NCBI GenBank assembly: GCA_000934455.1
Contig: JXUT01145176.1
Coordinates: 1-23,118, forward strand
Direction: 5' to 3'
Origin: Apostichopus parvimensis
Lineage: Eukaryota; Echinodermata; Holothuroidea; Aspidochirotida; Stichopodidae
Length of the DNA: 23,118 bases
Both the position numbers and the translations under genes were made by a program. Below the pieces are notes generated by a model that saw only the letters and a program-made list of their open reading frames with translations, did no database searches and had not been told where the DNA came from. Shown piece by piece: positions 1 through 10,084 of this stretch; the stretch's first letter is position 1, and each line of letters opens with the position of its first letter.

Positions 1-611
1 CTGAGATGTCCACGCTAATATGTACACTGTGTTGTGGGTATTGACCGTAGCTGCATGTATTGACTGTACATTAGTGTCTAATTACCGACGGTAGCGAGCT
101 GTGTGTATTTTTTTGGGATCGACGGTGGTGTCTAACACTACTGTTGCACCTCATTCGAAACTAGGTCAGATTACCGGCATGAGATGTTTCTTTGTGCGCG
201 AGTCTTCACTTTAAGGAACTTTCCCTTTAAGGAACCAAAGCAATAAACGTATGCCCTAAATAGCAAACGGTAAGAAAATGTGTTTTTACATTTCATATGA
301 TAAACTCAATTTGATGGAAACTGTGTTTAGGTATAACAGGTTCATACTCTCTTTTTCTGTAACTCTTAATTCTCTACAACATTTTCATCCTTATAGGACC
401 TCATTCTGAAACCACAGACAAAAGCTCCCACATAAACAAACCCTGAATTTTACAAAATGTTACTTGTCTGTTGTCTGCGAACCTTAATGTCATCGTAAGA
501 ACCTCAATTCCACAGACTTTATAGGTCCCATCACCTACACAAACTGTGACTTAACAAAATGTTATTCTGAGAGTTAGCTAAAATCAACCAATTTGTATAG
601 CAAGTGCAGTG
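1..611. other. Downstream flank of the CNB gene, no gene seen
   Basis: The sequence is AT-rich and mostly unique-looking. A phrase like ACCTCATT...GAAACCACAGAC recurs in weakened form near 140-175, 400-420 and 500-515. A tandem CTTTAAGGAAC duplication lies near 210-235. Nothing here supports an exon or an RNA gene. Confidence 0.4.
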
Positions 612-617
612 TTTATT
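612..617 (-). terminator. Candidate polyadenylation signal AATAAA
   Basis: The plus strand reads TTTATT, which is AATAAA on the coding strand of the CNB gene. It lies 83 bases beyond the stop codon and would give a 3' UTR of roughly 100 nt. It is the only AATAAA between the stop and the left edge on this strand that I noticed. Confidence 0.45.
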
Positions 618-699
618 TTCTGGGGTAGATACCCTCGCATTACACGACTCTGCTTGTAACAGCAGATCACTCAACACCTCCTTAACCCAGTTTCTAATT

Positions 700-863
700 T
701 TATCCTTTCTCCAGTACTTTGTAATCAAAGACATCTATTACACCATATACTGGTTCATGCTTTATTTTAGTGCTCATTAAACAGTTCTTGAGGATGGTAT
801 CGGCTGCCTCTTCAATCCTCTCAGATAACCTCATCGGTAACCTATTCGACTTAAATTCACTTT
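700..863 (-). CDS. CNB-domain protein, terminal exon and C-terminus
   Basis: The exon starts after the acceptor TGTACCGAGCAG with AA, completing a Lys codon with the A from the sixth exon, and runs 53 codons to a TAA at 700-702. The peptide has SEFKSNRLPMRLSERIEEAA near its start and ends VYGVIDVFDYKVLEKG. The first part is predicted helical; the end looks like a short hydrophobic strand. The seven exons sum to 690 nt, an exact multiple of three. A second minus-strand frame stays open from 734 down to 531, so a frameshift or alternative end could lengthen the protein; I favour the in-frame stop because a poly(A) signal follows soon after. No domain is recognised here. Confidence 0.55.
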
Positions 864-2271
864 CTGCTCGGTACATTAACAGCTACGTACATAAAACACA
901 ACTCTAATGTGACAATTAAACATGTTGGAAGACAATATACTGTTATCGCAGGGCTCTGCCGAATGCATGACTTTACTCTGTTCAGTGGTAACTGCACACT
1001 GTGTAGGCTACATTGTCTCTCAATATAGGCCTAACTATGTACTTCTTGAGGTCGAGAGACTCGTACATGCTTCCTAGTAAAGTTATGATTCGATTGTTCT
1101 GAACATGGAACAGACACCAATGTTGTTTGCTTGAATTTTTCATTCACTCAATATATTTTGGCTAATGGGCCAAATTGAATAGATGATGGCAAAATCCAAC
1201 TGAAAATGCAGCATTCAGTGAATGGAATAACAGGGCAGGGTGCATCCTATGACGAAAACATGCAGCCTTGAGAGCATTGCTGTTTTAATTTTTCCAATTC
1301 TACCAATGGTTTTAAGCATCTTTGAAAGTAGAAAAAATTAACCCAGACATCACAGCTTAAAGAATCCTACCAGGTTAACAGACAACCTAATTTATTAAAA
1401 AAAGCATCTCTGGTCGGGACATGACATCAAATTTGATGAGGAATGTTTTTTCTGCATCCCACCAAATATCTGATCAGAATGATGACAAAGACAATAAAAA
1501 TGGGCAGTACAATAGTCGACAGAAAAGGGGGAAAGGAGGGGAGGGGAGGGGGAGGGTGCCTAGCTCCCTCCCAATATTTCTCAGAATGCACCATTTAATA
1601 TCTAAAGGGATCCTCCCCTACATGGGAATCTGTTCCAATGACTGCAGAGGGAACACCCTCTCCTTGCTGCCCTGGAACAGGGAACAAATATGATCAACTG
1701 TACCAAATGAGAGTAATTATAAACTCAAGGTTTACCTTCGAAAGAAGTTACAATTACGGAAGAATACTGACATGTGCATAAACTTTACGAGGTGAACATC
1801 AAAAAGGTCTCCCTCTTCCTATCCTTTTCATTCTACCAATTTCAACATACATGTCTATAAAATTGAAGACGTTGATGAAGACATCTATTCTGTAAATTTA
1901 TTGTCTCTTTCATGCCACTTCTTCTCCAGTCCCCTCCCTCCTCATCTCACCCCCCCCCAAAAAAAGGGTTAGAAAGTATGGGTACATAACCACAGAGGGG
2001 CCAAAATTTCACGGACACACTAACGGTTATCACAAGATATATGAGCGTCTATTCTGAGAATACACTTTTTAAGTTCTCTCTCCTTTCGGTGGGAATGAAA
2101 CATTATATACTATCGGAACGAAACATAAACCCATAGCTGACAAATTTCGGAGGGGTGACTGACTCTGCGTGTCCCTTTTTGGTTTTTATGGGAGCAATTT
2201 GTGACTATTTGTGACTCATTGAAAGGCAATCATGTATTACAGATGCATGATGGGAAGGGAGGCTAACTTAC
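864..2271 (-). other. Intron between sixth and terminal exons
   Basis: The 1,408-nt intron has consensus GTAAGT and CAG ends. It holds a G-rich run at 1527-1556 and a C-rich run near 1929-1958. No further exon with matching phase was found. Confidence 0.5.
1527..1556 (+). other. G-quadruplex-capable purine run
   Basis: Five runs of three to five G separated by short A or AAA loops occur in 30 bases on the plus strand, which is the template strand of the CNB gene. The intramolecular G4 pattern is clear in the sequence; folding is not shown. Confidence 0.6.
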
Positions 2272-2337
2272 TTTTAAGCTTGGGGATGGAGACAATCTTT
2301 TCTTCTCTGAGGGTCTCCGCGAAGTTGGTGATATTCT
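2272..2337 (-). CDS. CNB-domain protein, sixth visible exon (helical segment)
   Basis: A 66-nt exon between acceptor TGATTTACAG and the strong donor AAAA/GTAAGT. It is symmetric, phase 1 to 1. In the frame set by the previous exon it encodes NITNFAETLREEKIVSIPKL plus K, an amphipathic helix-like stretch with natural-looking codon use. A second frame (RISPTSRRPSEKKRLSPSPS) is also open but would need phase 0 on both sides, which the neighbouring exons do not offer. An 8.2-kb intron separates it from the fifth exon, so an unrecognised exon between them cannot be excluded; one is not needed for the frame. Confidence 0.63.
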
Positions 2338-3700
2338 CTGTAAATCAGAAGAGAAGAGTTGATTATCCTCAAAATTTGGGAGGAAGAGAATATTCTCGAA
2401 ATTCAGCCAAGCTTTTAAAAAACAGAAAAGTGAATCATGAACTCGGCTAGATGGACTTTATATGGAGGCAATAGTTACTGCACTGGTGGAAGACGACGAG
2501 ATGCTTGTTTGTTATTTCATAGTAACATACTGTATGACTGTTAAGATTTATTGAGAAATATTTTATATTTTATAATTTCCAGAGTTTTCACTAAGGAACC
2601 TACAATGGTCAAAATAACATAAATATAAATCCAGGAATTATATAATGAAGCACATATTATTGCAAGGTTTTGTTAATAATGTAGGCGGGGAAAAAAAGAA
2701 TTTCAATTATAAAAAGTTGTACGCAGGTAGCATACGTTGTTAGGAATTTGTCCAGATTAGTGATTATTAAAAGAAAAATAAATAAATCAGAATTACTTGA
2801 TTTTTTTTGCATACTAATATAACATTATTACAAATCACTTATAACTAGATTCACTAAAGAAACTAGTATACTGCACATTTCATATGAACACTATGTGTAG
2901 TAAATACTCTATCTCTGCTATGACAGTATATAAGCCTGGCCTATTTGCTAAATGTTGAAATGCTTGTATTTTATTATCAGTAAACATAGTGCTTTTAATG
3001 TTCTTACTTTTGTTGTTGTAAGATTTGTTATTACGTTCTAAGTATTTATTGGTATTTGTTATTTAAATGGACCTATCCAAGATATCGTAAATAAATGGTT
3101 GGCTGAACAATATTTTATTCATCAACTTTATATAATATTTGGACTAATTAATTCAACTTTTCTTAATGTTCATATCAAATGGTCTTTAACCATGTCAAGT
3201 TTCCTTGCATAGCAGCTTAAAGGCACATTACAAACAGATGAAGCTTCTATAGATCTTAATATCCCATTAACTTCTTTAATTAACTTTTAGACGTTTCCAG
3301 TGGAGAAAAGCCCCAACAATAACATTCCCATTGCCATATATTCTTCTGTCATACCCTCTCCCCCCACCCCTTCTCCCATGCTCCCCAACGACCGAGGCAG
3401 ATTTACTGTAGAATCTGTAAATTGAAATTGCCCAAAACTGCAGGCGAACATAATATCAGCAGATCAATTACTACATCAACAGTTCATTTATACAAAGTAC
3501 TGAGGAAGGAAAAAAATCTTTACGGTGGTTCCGTTTACGTGTATTAAAAAATGAATGTTAAAGATTTTTTCAAGTTTGCAAACATTTAAATCAGTCTAAC
3601 AAATTTGTGGATAAGAGCTGGATCTAATAAAATACTACACAACTTTAGTAAATTCCTTGGAAATGAGGAAAGGAGTTAAGAAGAAAAAAAACACCGATTG
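2338..3700 (-). other. Start of the 8.2-kb intron, AT-rich, nothing recognised
   Basis: This stretch, up to the CpG-rich block, is strongly AT-rich with a pyrimidine run near 3352-3386 and no exon, RNA gene or clear repeat that I can support. Confidence 0.4.
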
Positions 3701-3719
3701 ACTGACTGAAGATCATTTT

Positions 3720-4215
3720 CACCTCAGCTATAGTCAACGATCGCCCGTCACTCCCCGGGGGAATTTCTTGCGCCAGACGAGCACGCAATATTTTTCCATC
3801 TTAGATAGTTTGCGGGGTCAGCTGTCAAAAGCACTGTTATCTCCTCCCGGTATCCCTTTTGTCATCTCGAGAGGATTTTGACGGATCGGGTCTGATGAAA
3901 TCTTAATTATGATTAACTTGGAAAAGGTATAATTAAAATCCAGAGTGGGGTATACATAGCTTCACGACGGCGGGGTGTTTAGCCAAATCTCAAAATTAAA
4001 CACGGTCGTCGTGGAAGCTATAATAATTAAGCTGGGAGCCTGGTGTCGTCTGCCGCTCTAATTGACATCGATCCCCAACACGTGCAAGCTGTTCACACCT
4101 TCCTTTCCTTCCATATTTTTCCAATCTCGCTTTTGGGATTTGCCGACGACTGGGATTTTAGATTATGAAAATCTAGAACTTTCGATGTAAACACCGAGCC
4201 CGAGTGTACGTCGTG
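3720..4215. promoter_or_regulatory. Candidate cis-regulatory block in the long intron
   Basis: The block stands out from its AT-rich surroundings by many CpG dinucleotides and clustered factor-like motifs. These include GGGGGAATTTC (NF-kB-like), CAGCTG and CACGTG E-boxes, several TAATTA/TTAATTA homeodomain cores and TTCACACCT (T-box-like). It also contains the long hairpin at 3957-4020. Conservation cannot be tested here; the regulatory role is inference. Confidence 0.35.
3957..4020. repeat. 64-nt imperfect hairpin
   Basis: Arms 3957-3981 (TAGCTTCACGACGGCGGGGT then GTTTA) and 3997-4020 are inverted copies with a one-base bulge and a short mismatched patch, separated by a 15-nt loop. The stem length resembles a short microRNA precursor or a structured DNA element. 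No transposon end features surround it. Confidence 0.6.
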
Positions 4216-4442
4216 CCCGTAGACCAAACATCAGGTAGAATTTTTATTGCAAAGCCTAATTCTTCAGAAGTTCTCACAAAAATGTGGATTTGCATAACAG
4301 CACAGCAGTACTACGTACATTGAATACATAAATTGTATGCAAAACTCCTATTATGTGACACGTACTTGATGGGGTTTTATTCTTTCACTTAAAGATGTGG
4401 TATTGTAGGAAACCGGTTTAAAAGTAGAATGAGTTTGAAAGT

Positions 4443-4645
4443 AATTAGAAATCTTTGCATAACGAGCCGTTATACGTCTTCCCGAAAGTGAACTTGGAAG
4501 GCCGGGTCACGTACTCAATCAAAACTGGATCCTTCCGTAAAGTGGGTGAGCACCTGACAATCCACCTCATAAAAATCACTGCGGACACCAGCTATGCCTT
4601 CAGCCCCTCTTTACTCCCTTTGATACAAGTATGGGATTAGCGGGA
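4443..4645. other. Coding-like block open on both strands, unassigned
   Basis: On the plus strand a frame runs about 65 codons from a TAG at 4447-4449, with C/G-rich third positions (for example GAC ACC AGC TAT GCC TTC AGC CCC), and meets GTATGG after CAA. Its peptide includes HNEPLYVFPKVNLEGRVTYS. The minus strand is also open across much of the block, with VLIEYVTRPSKFTFGKTYNG. Neither side has a good splice acceptor, and no frame fits the CNB gene's phase. It could be an exon of another gene, a decayed gene fragment or a constrained non-coding element. No family is recognised. Confidence 0.3.
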
Positions 4646-4954
4646 TTAGCGTGACAGACATAAGCCTCAAACTTCCCCTTATAGTCGCCCTCAGTGAAAA
4701 CCATCTGTTAAAGCTCTCCCTATATACATAGGTACAGGCCAAGGCTATTTTCCAAACATGCCATTTATGCATGATTCATCATCCAACCAAGCCCACTAAT
4801 TTATGCAAATTACTATGTTTCTTTACTTTAACTAGTATCGACTACCTTAACATGTCCCTGATTGGTCGATTTCCGTTACATCACTAAAGACCATTTCTGC
4901 CATTCACGTAACATTACTTTGGACTGAATCAAAGAAAAACAAGAGTATACAGAA

Positions 4955-5268
4955 CAGGTACCGAGCCAGGAATTTGCCAAGGGAGGGGCGAAACTGTTGG
5001 CAAATTATCAGAGCCGTAGATTCGGCATTGCAAACTATCTAAGCGTAGCCACCATGGTTGGCACGAAGTGAGCAAGAAAATTTTGGCTGAAAATGCCTCC
5101 CAGATCACTGGAAATGGCACTTCCCAGGCCTTGTAAGTTGCATTTTAGCATTTTCTCTTTTGAAATTACTAGCGATATCATAAAAAGATTAAAAAAAATT
5201 TTTTTTTAAAATGCTCAAGGAGGGGGGCGGCTGCCTCCTCCGCCCCCCCCCCCTTGGCTACGCGCCTG
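4955..5268 (-). mobile_element. hAT-type MITE, copy 1 (314 bp)
   Basis: It is bounded by exact 8-bp direct repeats ATACAGAA at 4947-4954 and 5269-5276. The right end reads GGCTACGCGCCTG; the left end CAGGTACCGAGCC is a diverged inverted copy. CAG...CTG termini and an 8-bp target duplication are typical of the hAT superfamily. There is no transposase. It shares most of its length with the copy at 5737-5973 in inverted orientation and carries an extra internal stretch of about 80 bp. Confidence 0.85.
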
Positions 5269-5736
5269 ATACAGAAGTATCTTGAATTTTCTTAATGTCA
5301 ATTACAAGATATCGATAGCTAATGTTAGTCACATTTCGTATCATTGATAGTTAGAACTTGAAACAAACAGCAACACATTTTTCTATTTTCCTTACAATTT
5401 TATCTCTCTATTGCTTCAACCTTTGGATTGGTAAGAGTTTACCGAAGGGGGTGCATACATGCCTGTTACAATACAGAAAATGTTTTAAAAACATGTTACA
5501 AAGTATAAAAAAATATATGAGGGAAGTCATAAATATCTGTTCATAAAGTCGCTGAAATGTTCAAGCAGACAATATTCGTGGATGCCCCGAAATCACAGTG
5601 AATCGAAGATGCATTAAAGTCGAATATGTTAGCAGTTTTATATTTTTAAAAAAACTAAGGTAAAGCAAGGACTTTATTATGCTCGTGTAAATATCATTTA
5701 TTATAACAAGGATTCTTATTTCTATCATATTTTAAG

Positions 5737-5973
5737 CAGGCGCGTAGCCAAGGGGGGGGCGAAGGGGGCAGCCGCCTCCCCCCCTTTGAGCATATTTTTA
5801 AAATTTTTTTTTAATGTTTTTATGATATCGCTAGTAATTTCAAAAGAGAAAATGCTAAGATGCAACTTACAAGGCCTGGGAAGTGCCACTTCCAGCGATC
5901 TGGGAGGAATTTTCAGCCAAAATTTTCTTGTATGCTTTGCCCCTCCCTTGGCAAATTCCTGGCTACGCGCCTG
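5737..5973 (+). mobile_element. hAT-type MITE, copy 2 (237 bp)
   Basis: It is bounded by perfect 8-bp direct repeats ATTTTAAG at 5729-5736 and 5974-5981. Termini CAGGCGCGTAGCCA and TGGCTACGCGCCTG form 14-bp perfect inverted repeats. The body is an inverted, shorter relative of 4955-5268, sharing for example the GATATCGCTAGTAATTTC and CCAAAATTTTCTTG segments. Short open frames crossing it are transposon sequence, not genes. Confidence 0.88.
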
Positions 5974-6073
5974 ATTTTAAGGTAATACAAAAGTTTACCA
6001 CACCCTCGTATGAATGTAACATGAAAATAACACCACATAATATTCCATACTACAGTATGTGTTCATCAACAAG

Positions 6074-6387
6074 TGCTAAATTCCAATATTCATATTAACA
6101 ACGTAATTTACAGGTATATCGATATAACAGGCATCAATTGGATAAATTTTGGTCCCACTTAAAACTTTGAATTTCTTAATCTCCATGTAGTAGTATCTCA
6201 TACTGGTAATATTATGTCGTACAAATTAAGCGGCGAGGCCAGAATGCTAAATTCCAATATTATTATTACTACCTAATTTATAGGTATATCAACAGGCATT
6301 GGATAATTCAAGTCTCATTTAATTTCTCAATTTATTCATTCATCTGCATGCAATGCCTCATATTTTATGATGTGGTACAAATTAAGC
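6074..6387. repeat. Diverged tandem duplication of about 171 bp
   Basis: Unit 1 (6074-6231) and unit 2 (6245-6387) both run from TGCTAAATTCCAATATT through TAGGTATATC/CAGGTATATC and ACAGGCAT...TTGGATAA to GTACAAATTAAGC, in the same order with many substitutions and short indels. It is an old local duplication inside the intron. Confidence 0.7.
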
Positions 6388-6399
6388 TACTTAACGTCA

Positions 6400-6660
6400 T
6401 TTATGCAAGTCCCTCAGAGCTTTCCCGGTAACTTTCTTCAGTGAATAATAAATTAAGGTACTCGTCTTAATGAAGTGCCCATTATTGAGCAATTAATGTC
6501 AAGAATTCAAACAGAGGATCGACTCAGGCTGGATCGTTCTTCTCGAAATGAAAATTTTCCTTCTCCGAGGCTCTCGGATGATCAGGTTAATCACCTCTAA
6601 TAAAACTCCAAAGTTGCAGTTTATTGGGGAAATTTACTATGTTAGACGATGAAGAATCGT
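6400..6660. promoter_or_regulatory. Candidate regulatory block with homeodomain-type cores
   Basis: The block is complex, unique-looking sequence with AATTAATGTCA, GGTTAATCACC, CTAATAAAAC and TTTATTGGGG motifs and a short self-complementary CCGAGGCTCTCGG. It has no coding frame or repeat signature. The regulatory role is inference from motif density alone. Confidence 0.25.
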
Positions 6661-7540
6661 TGACAAAAATATATGGAGCTGAAAAGTACAAATGCAAGAG
6701 TGAATATGTTGCAGGAGTCAAAAGCTGGAGCCGACTTTTCTTTCAATTCTTGATATTTCATTCAATTTTTTTCTGATGTGAAACCGAAACAAGAGTAGCA
6801 TCTTTCAGACTGAAACTATCAAATAAAATGAATTGGGCCATGATCTTAGACATCAATTTTTTTTGGGGGGGGAGGGGAAGGGCTTCTTTTTTTTTTAGGG
6901 GCGGGCTGTTTTTTGTTTTTCAATACTATATCAGTTTAACAACTGTTGTGACACTATTAAAATCCAACAATGCCTTATGGCATTCAATGATGGGTGACTA
7001 TGAAGTTGAGATACAAATAAAAACCAACCACCTGAAACTTTTCCTCTCATATTAACCCTACATTTCTTAATGTACATGTGTTGAATAAGACAACCTGCAG
7101 ATTCAAGGCCCACCCACACTACAACCACGACACCTCTCACAAAAAAAAAAAAAATTAATGATAGAAAAAAAATCATTATAGTGGTGTAGGCTAGAATTCA
7201 GCTAAATCTATAACTAAAATATTCATGTCGGGAAAATCTTTATTTTTAATCAACATTAATTTTGATATGTTGCATATCAATAAAAACCATTACTACCAGT
7301 CCACTAGCTTTTATTTCAAAACACACACGCACAGACACCCACACAAAAAGCAAAAAAAACTAAGTTTAATCTAAAAATTATACAGACAGCAATCACGATA
7401 CTATCAAATTGGAAATCAATTGATGTTTCGAGTTTCCCCAAAATGATAAAAAAAAAATATTGTTATCTCATCATTCTAATGTCTATTACATGTGTGCATA
7501 ATTTTTTCTCACAGAAAATTAATAATTGTGAGATTTTAAA

Positions 7541-7715
7541 ATTGGCAAAATGATAGAAAAGTAATCCGACCATTTACTGTTTAGAAAGTGTTTGACAGTT
7601 GCCATGGAAATAGAAACTCAAGTGAAGACATAAAATTGACAAAATGATAAAAAATAAAAAAAGGGAATAAAAAAAAGGATATTTTCCAATCATTTACAGC
7701 TTTTAAAGTTTAAAT
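7541..7715. repeat. Short diverged direct repeat
   Basis: TTGGCAAAATGATAGAAAA...CCATTTACTGTTTAGAAAGT near 7541-7590 recurs as TTGACAAAATGATAAAAAA...CATTTACAGCTTTTAAAGT near 7635-7710, with A-rich insertions in the second copy. Confidence 0.4.
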
Positions 7716-7959
7716 CATTCATGCAATTTAAATCTCCAAATTACAGTATAAATATATTCCTTTAAGAGAGGTGAATAACTTCCTCCAGAAGTTCTCGGCT
7801 TATACTTGTAGTTTTAACACGTCTGGCAACACATATATCTGTTAGCTATGATCATCATCATCATCATGACACTCCAGGTAAATTTATACGCTGGCAGAAA
7901 AACAGTCAAAAAAGGAAAGAAACTAAAACGTCTACCGAGAAATAAAAATATGAGCTCTC

Positions 7960-8190
7960 GCTGAAAAGTTTCATCAGAGTTGACGTTACCCTTTACTCGC
8001 TGACTAGAGGCAAACCGATCCGCTTCTCAGACTATACGCCGACATTTCGTCGTCCCTTTGCCGCCGGAAGCCGTTTGATCGAGAGGAGATTTAAATCCAA
8101 ATTACATCATCTAGCCGACGTCGACGTCGGCTTTTAGAAACCGCGGCTATGCTTTATACACTCTGAGCGAAATAAGCAGCCGGCATGATT
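7960..8190. promoter_or_regulatory. CpG-rich candidate regulatory block with palindrome
   Basis: The block is sharply richer in CpG than its surroundings and holds the perfect palindrome at 8113-8132. It also has TTGACGTTACC, CCGCCGGAAGCC (an ETS-like core) and AAACCGCGGC. It could be an enhancer or a cryptic promoter inside the intron; no transcript evidence is available. Confidence 0.35.
8113..8132. repeat. 20-bp perfect palindrome AGCCGACGTCGACGTCGGCT
   Basis: The sequence equals its own reverse complement over 20 bases with no loop. It contains two overlapping GACGTC cores (CREB/ATF-like) centred on TCGA. Such a GC-rich perfect palindrome is unexpected in AT-rich intron DNA. Confidence 0.9.
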
Positions 8191-8631
8191 GCTAAATTAC
8201 AGTCTTGAGAAAGCCAGCTTGTCCCCGAGAATGTGTCATTTTTTTTTCTCTCTCTCTTTCTTTTTTTTTTACGTTTATGTCGTATTCAAAACCGTGAATT
8301 TCGGTTTATGTTTTATAAACCGTGGTCGTATATTTGTTACTGCTGTCATTCAGTATGTCAAAGTAGTAAATTATTTCGAAAAGGAAAACTTTATGATATG
8401 ACAATATAAGAGGGATAGTGGAATTAAGTAAAACCACTTTGAAAAAAAAAACACATAGCCATAAGAACAGAGGGTAGGGCTTAAAGGGTCAGCTGCTGCC
8501 CCTCTACTTCGAGAATAGACCAGGTAGGATCCCTCGTTTCATGGTAAAGTATAATGCGAGGTAATGTAACCTTTGACTGGCGTCCCTAGCAACGAATCGG
8601 CTACATAGGCATTTACCACCAACTAATAACG

Positions 8632-8703
8632 GGCATGATAACTCAGTTTGTAGAGCACAGAATTTGTTATCCTGAGGTCACCGGTTTCAGTCCCTTGCTT
8701 GGC
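8632..8703 (+). repeat. tRNA-like sequence, probable decayed SINE head or tRNA pseudogene
   Basis: TAACTCAGTTTGTAGAGCAC matches a tRNA D-arm/A box (only the GC pair of the stem is lost), and CGGTTTCAGTCCC, 46 bases from the start of the A box, matches a B box. The anticodon stem CAGAA/TCCTG has one mismatch, but acceptor and T stems pair poorly, so a working tRNA is unlikely. Confidence 0.55.
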
Positions 8704-10084
8704 ATATGTTTCTTGGCTCTGAATTTTGTTAACTTCTACTGTACAATATAATTCTATAGTAACCTTTTGTAGGAAATCATATGACTTTATTAGAGAATTT
8801 TAACTCGGTGGTTACTCGGACGATTGTGTCTCATTTCACAAAAGAAGATGCATGTGGATAACTGCATTTACCGCTGAGCATACATGTACTGTCCGCAATT
8901 TCAGTCTCTCGTGACTTTGTCATTGACCTTCTCTCACACAACTGAAGACCTGAATGTAAAAGTAATACCATATTAATTATTTTGCGTTTACTTATACCAA
9001 TTCATTAATTCCACAAACTATATTTTAAACTGTACAGAAATGTAACAACATTACAGTGTTTTATGTACAATTCTGCTATAAGTTGTCATGAAAGCAGAAA
9101 ACACGAAAAAAAGAGACATTCGTCAAAAAGCAGGACATTTCTACGATGAAAATTCTTACCTTTAATTTTTCCAAACATGAAACCTTAGCCTTTCAATCCT
9201 GTTCTGAATGCTTTATATAGTCCGTAATATCCGTACCGATGCTAAAAACCGTTCCATATGTGCATGCCGATGCTAATTACGACATTAATAAATGATAAAT
9301 AATAAAAGTGGATTGAACAACGTAGACTTTATACTATATACCTTAAAACACACCCACCATGCATTTTATTTTTTAGTGGAGTTTGTAATATTGTAAGGCT
9401 GTATCATTAATCATACAGTTAATGGATAGATTGCCTTTGCTCCTTATTTTTTTTTTTTTCGAGGTACCCAATAACAAACCCAGTCAACTAGAATTCCAGG
9501 GTAGCTTAATTTAGAAATATCCTTCTGAATCATGAAAAAAATTTCAGTTAAACAAGAAGACCAAAAAAAATTGGTTTGAAGCCAGGTAAAAAAAATTCTC
9601 TTTGAACAAACAAATTAAAAAATTAATATCCTACTATTGTCACTTTGTGAATAATAAATAACTGTATAGAAGTGGATTGTGTCAACAACACAATTTGTAA
9701 CATATGGTTCAAAACTTAATTGGAGCTAAAATGACTGTGCTATAAACCATAAGCATGAACGGTGACTACTGTTTTAAAGGGATCTAGTGTGATAATTATC
9801 TTATTTGTTTACCTCAATGATTTGGGATCCATTTCAGTTTATCAAAATAATATAAACATCTTAAACGCATTGTACAAACAGAGAAAATCCTTTCCTATCA
9901 AGTGATGCATCTATATGTAATACGTACATGCCTCAACCGACCTTATATAATTGCTCTGCACAACCGTTTGAAGGCACCACGTCATATTTGGAATGTACGT
10001 AACTTATAATGCCATTAGTCAGTGGCATCAGGTTTTATTCCAGCGTTCTCTATCTTTCACATAGGCACATGTAGATGTCAAAAG

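Noticed and set aside
531-734. 67-residue minus-strand open frame
   Set aside because: It overlaps the terminal exon and 3' UTR in another frame and has no recognisable domain; kept only as a note that a frameshift could extend the C-terminus.
1421-1693. 90-residue plus-strand open frame
   Set aside because: Driven by a G-rich low-complexity run, with no splice context or codon bias.
2232-2450. 72-residue plus-strand open frame
   Set aside because: Lies opposite the sixth CNB exon, whose splice sites and phase explain the open sequence.
4929-6098. Short open frames on both strands
   Set aside because: They fall in the two hAT-type MITEs and their edges.
6828-7176. Open frames of 75 and 81 residues
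   Set aside because: They cross homopolymer G, T and A runs; peptides are FFF/GGG low complexity.
8632-8703. Functional tRNA gene
   Set aside because: Acceptor and T stems mispair; treated as tRNA-like repeat.
9160-9183. Possible micro-exon with a strong GTAAGA donor on the minus strand
   Set aside because: All longer versions contain stops; a 24-nt exon has no good acceptor and would break the phase between the fifth and sixth exons.
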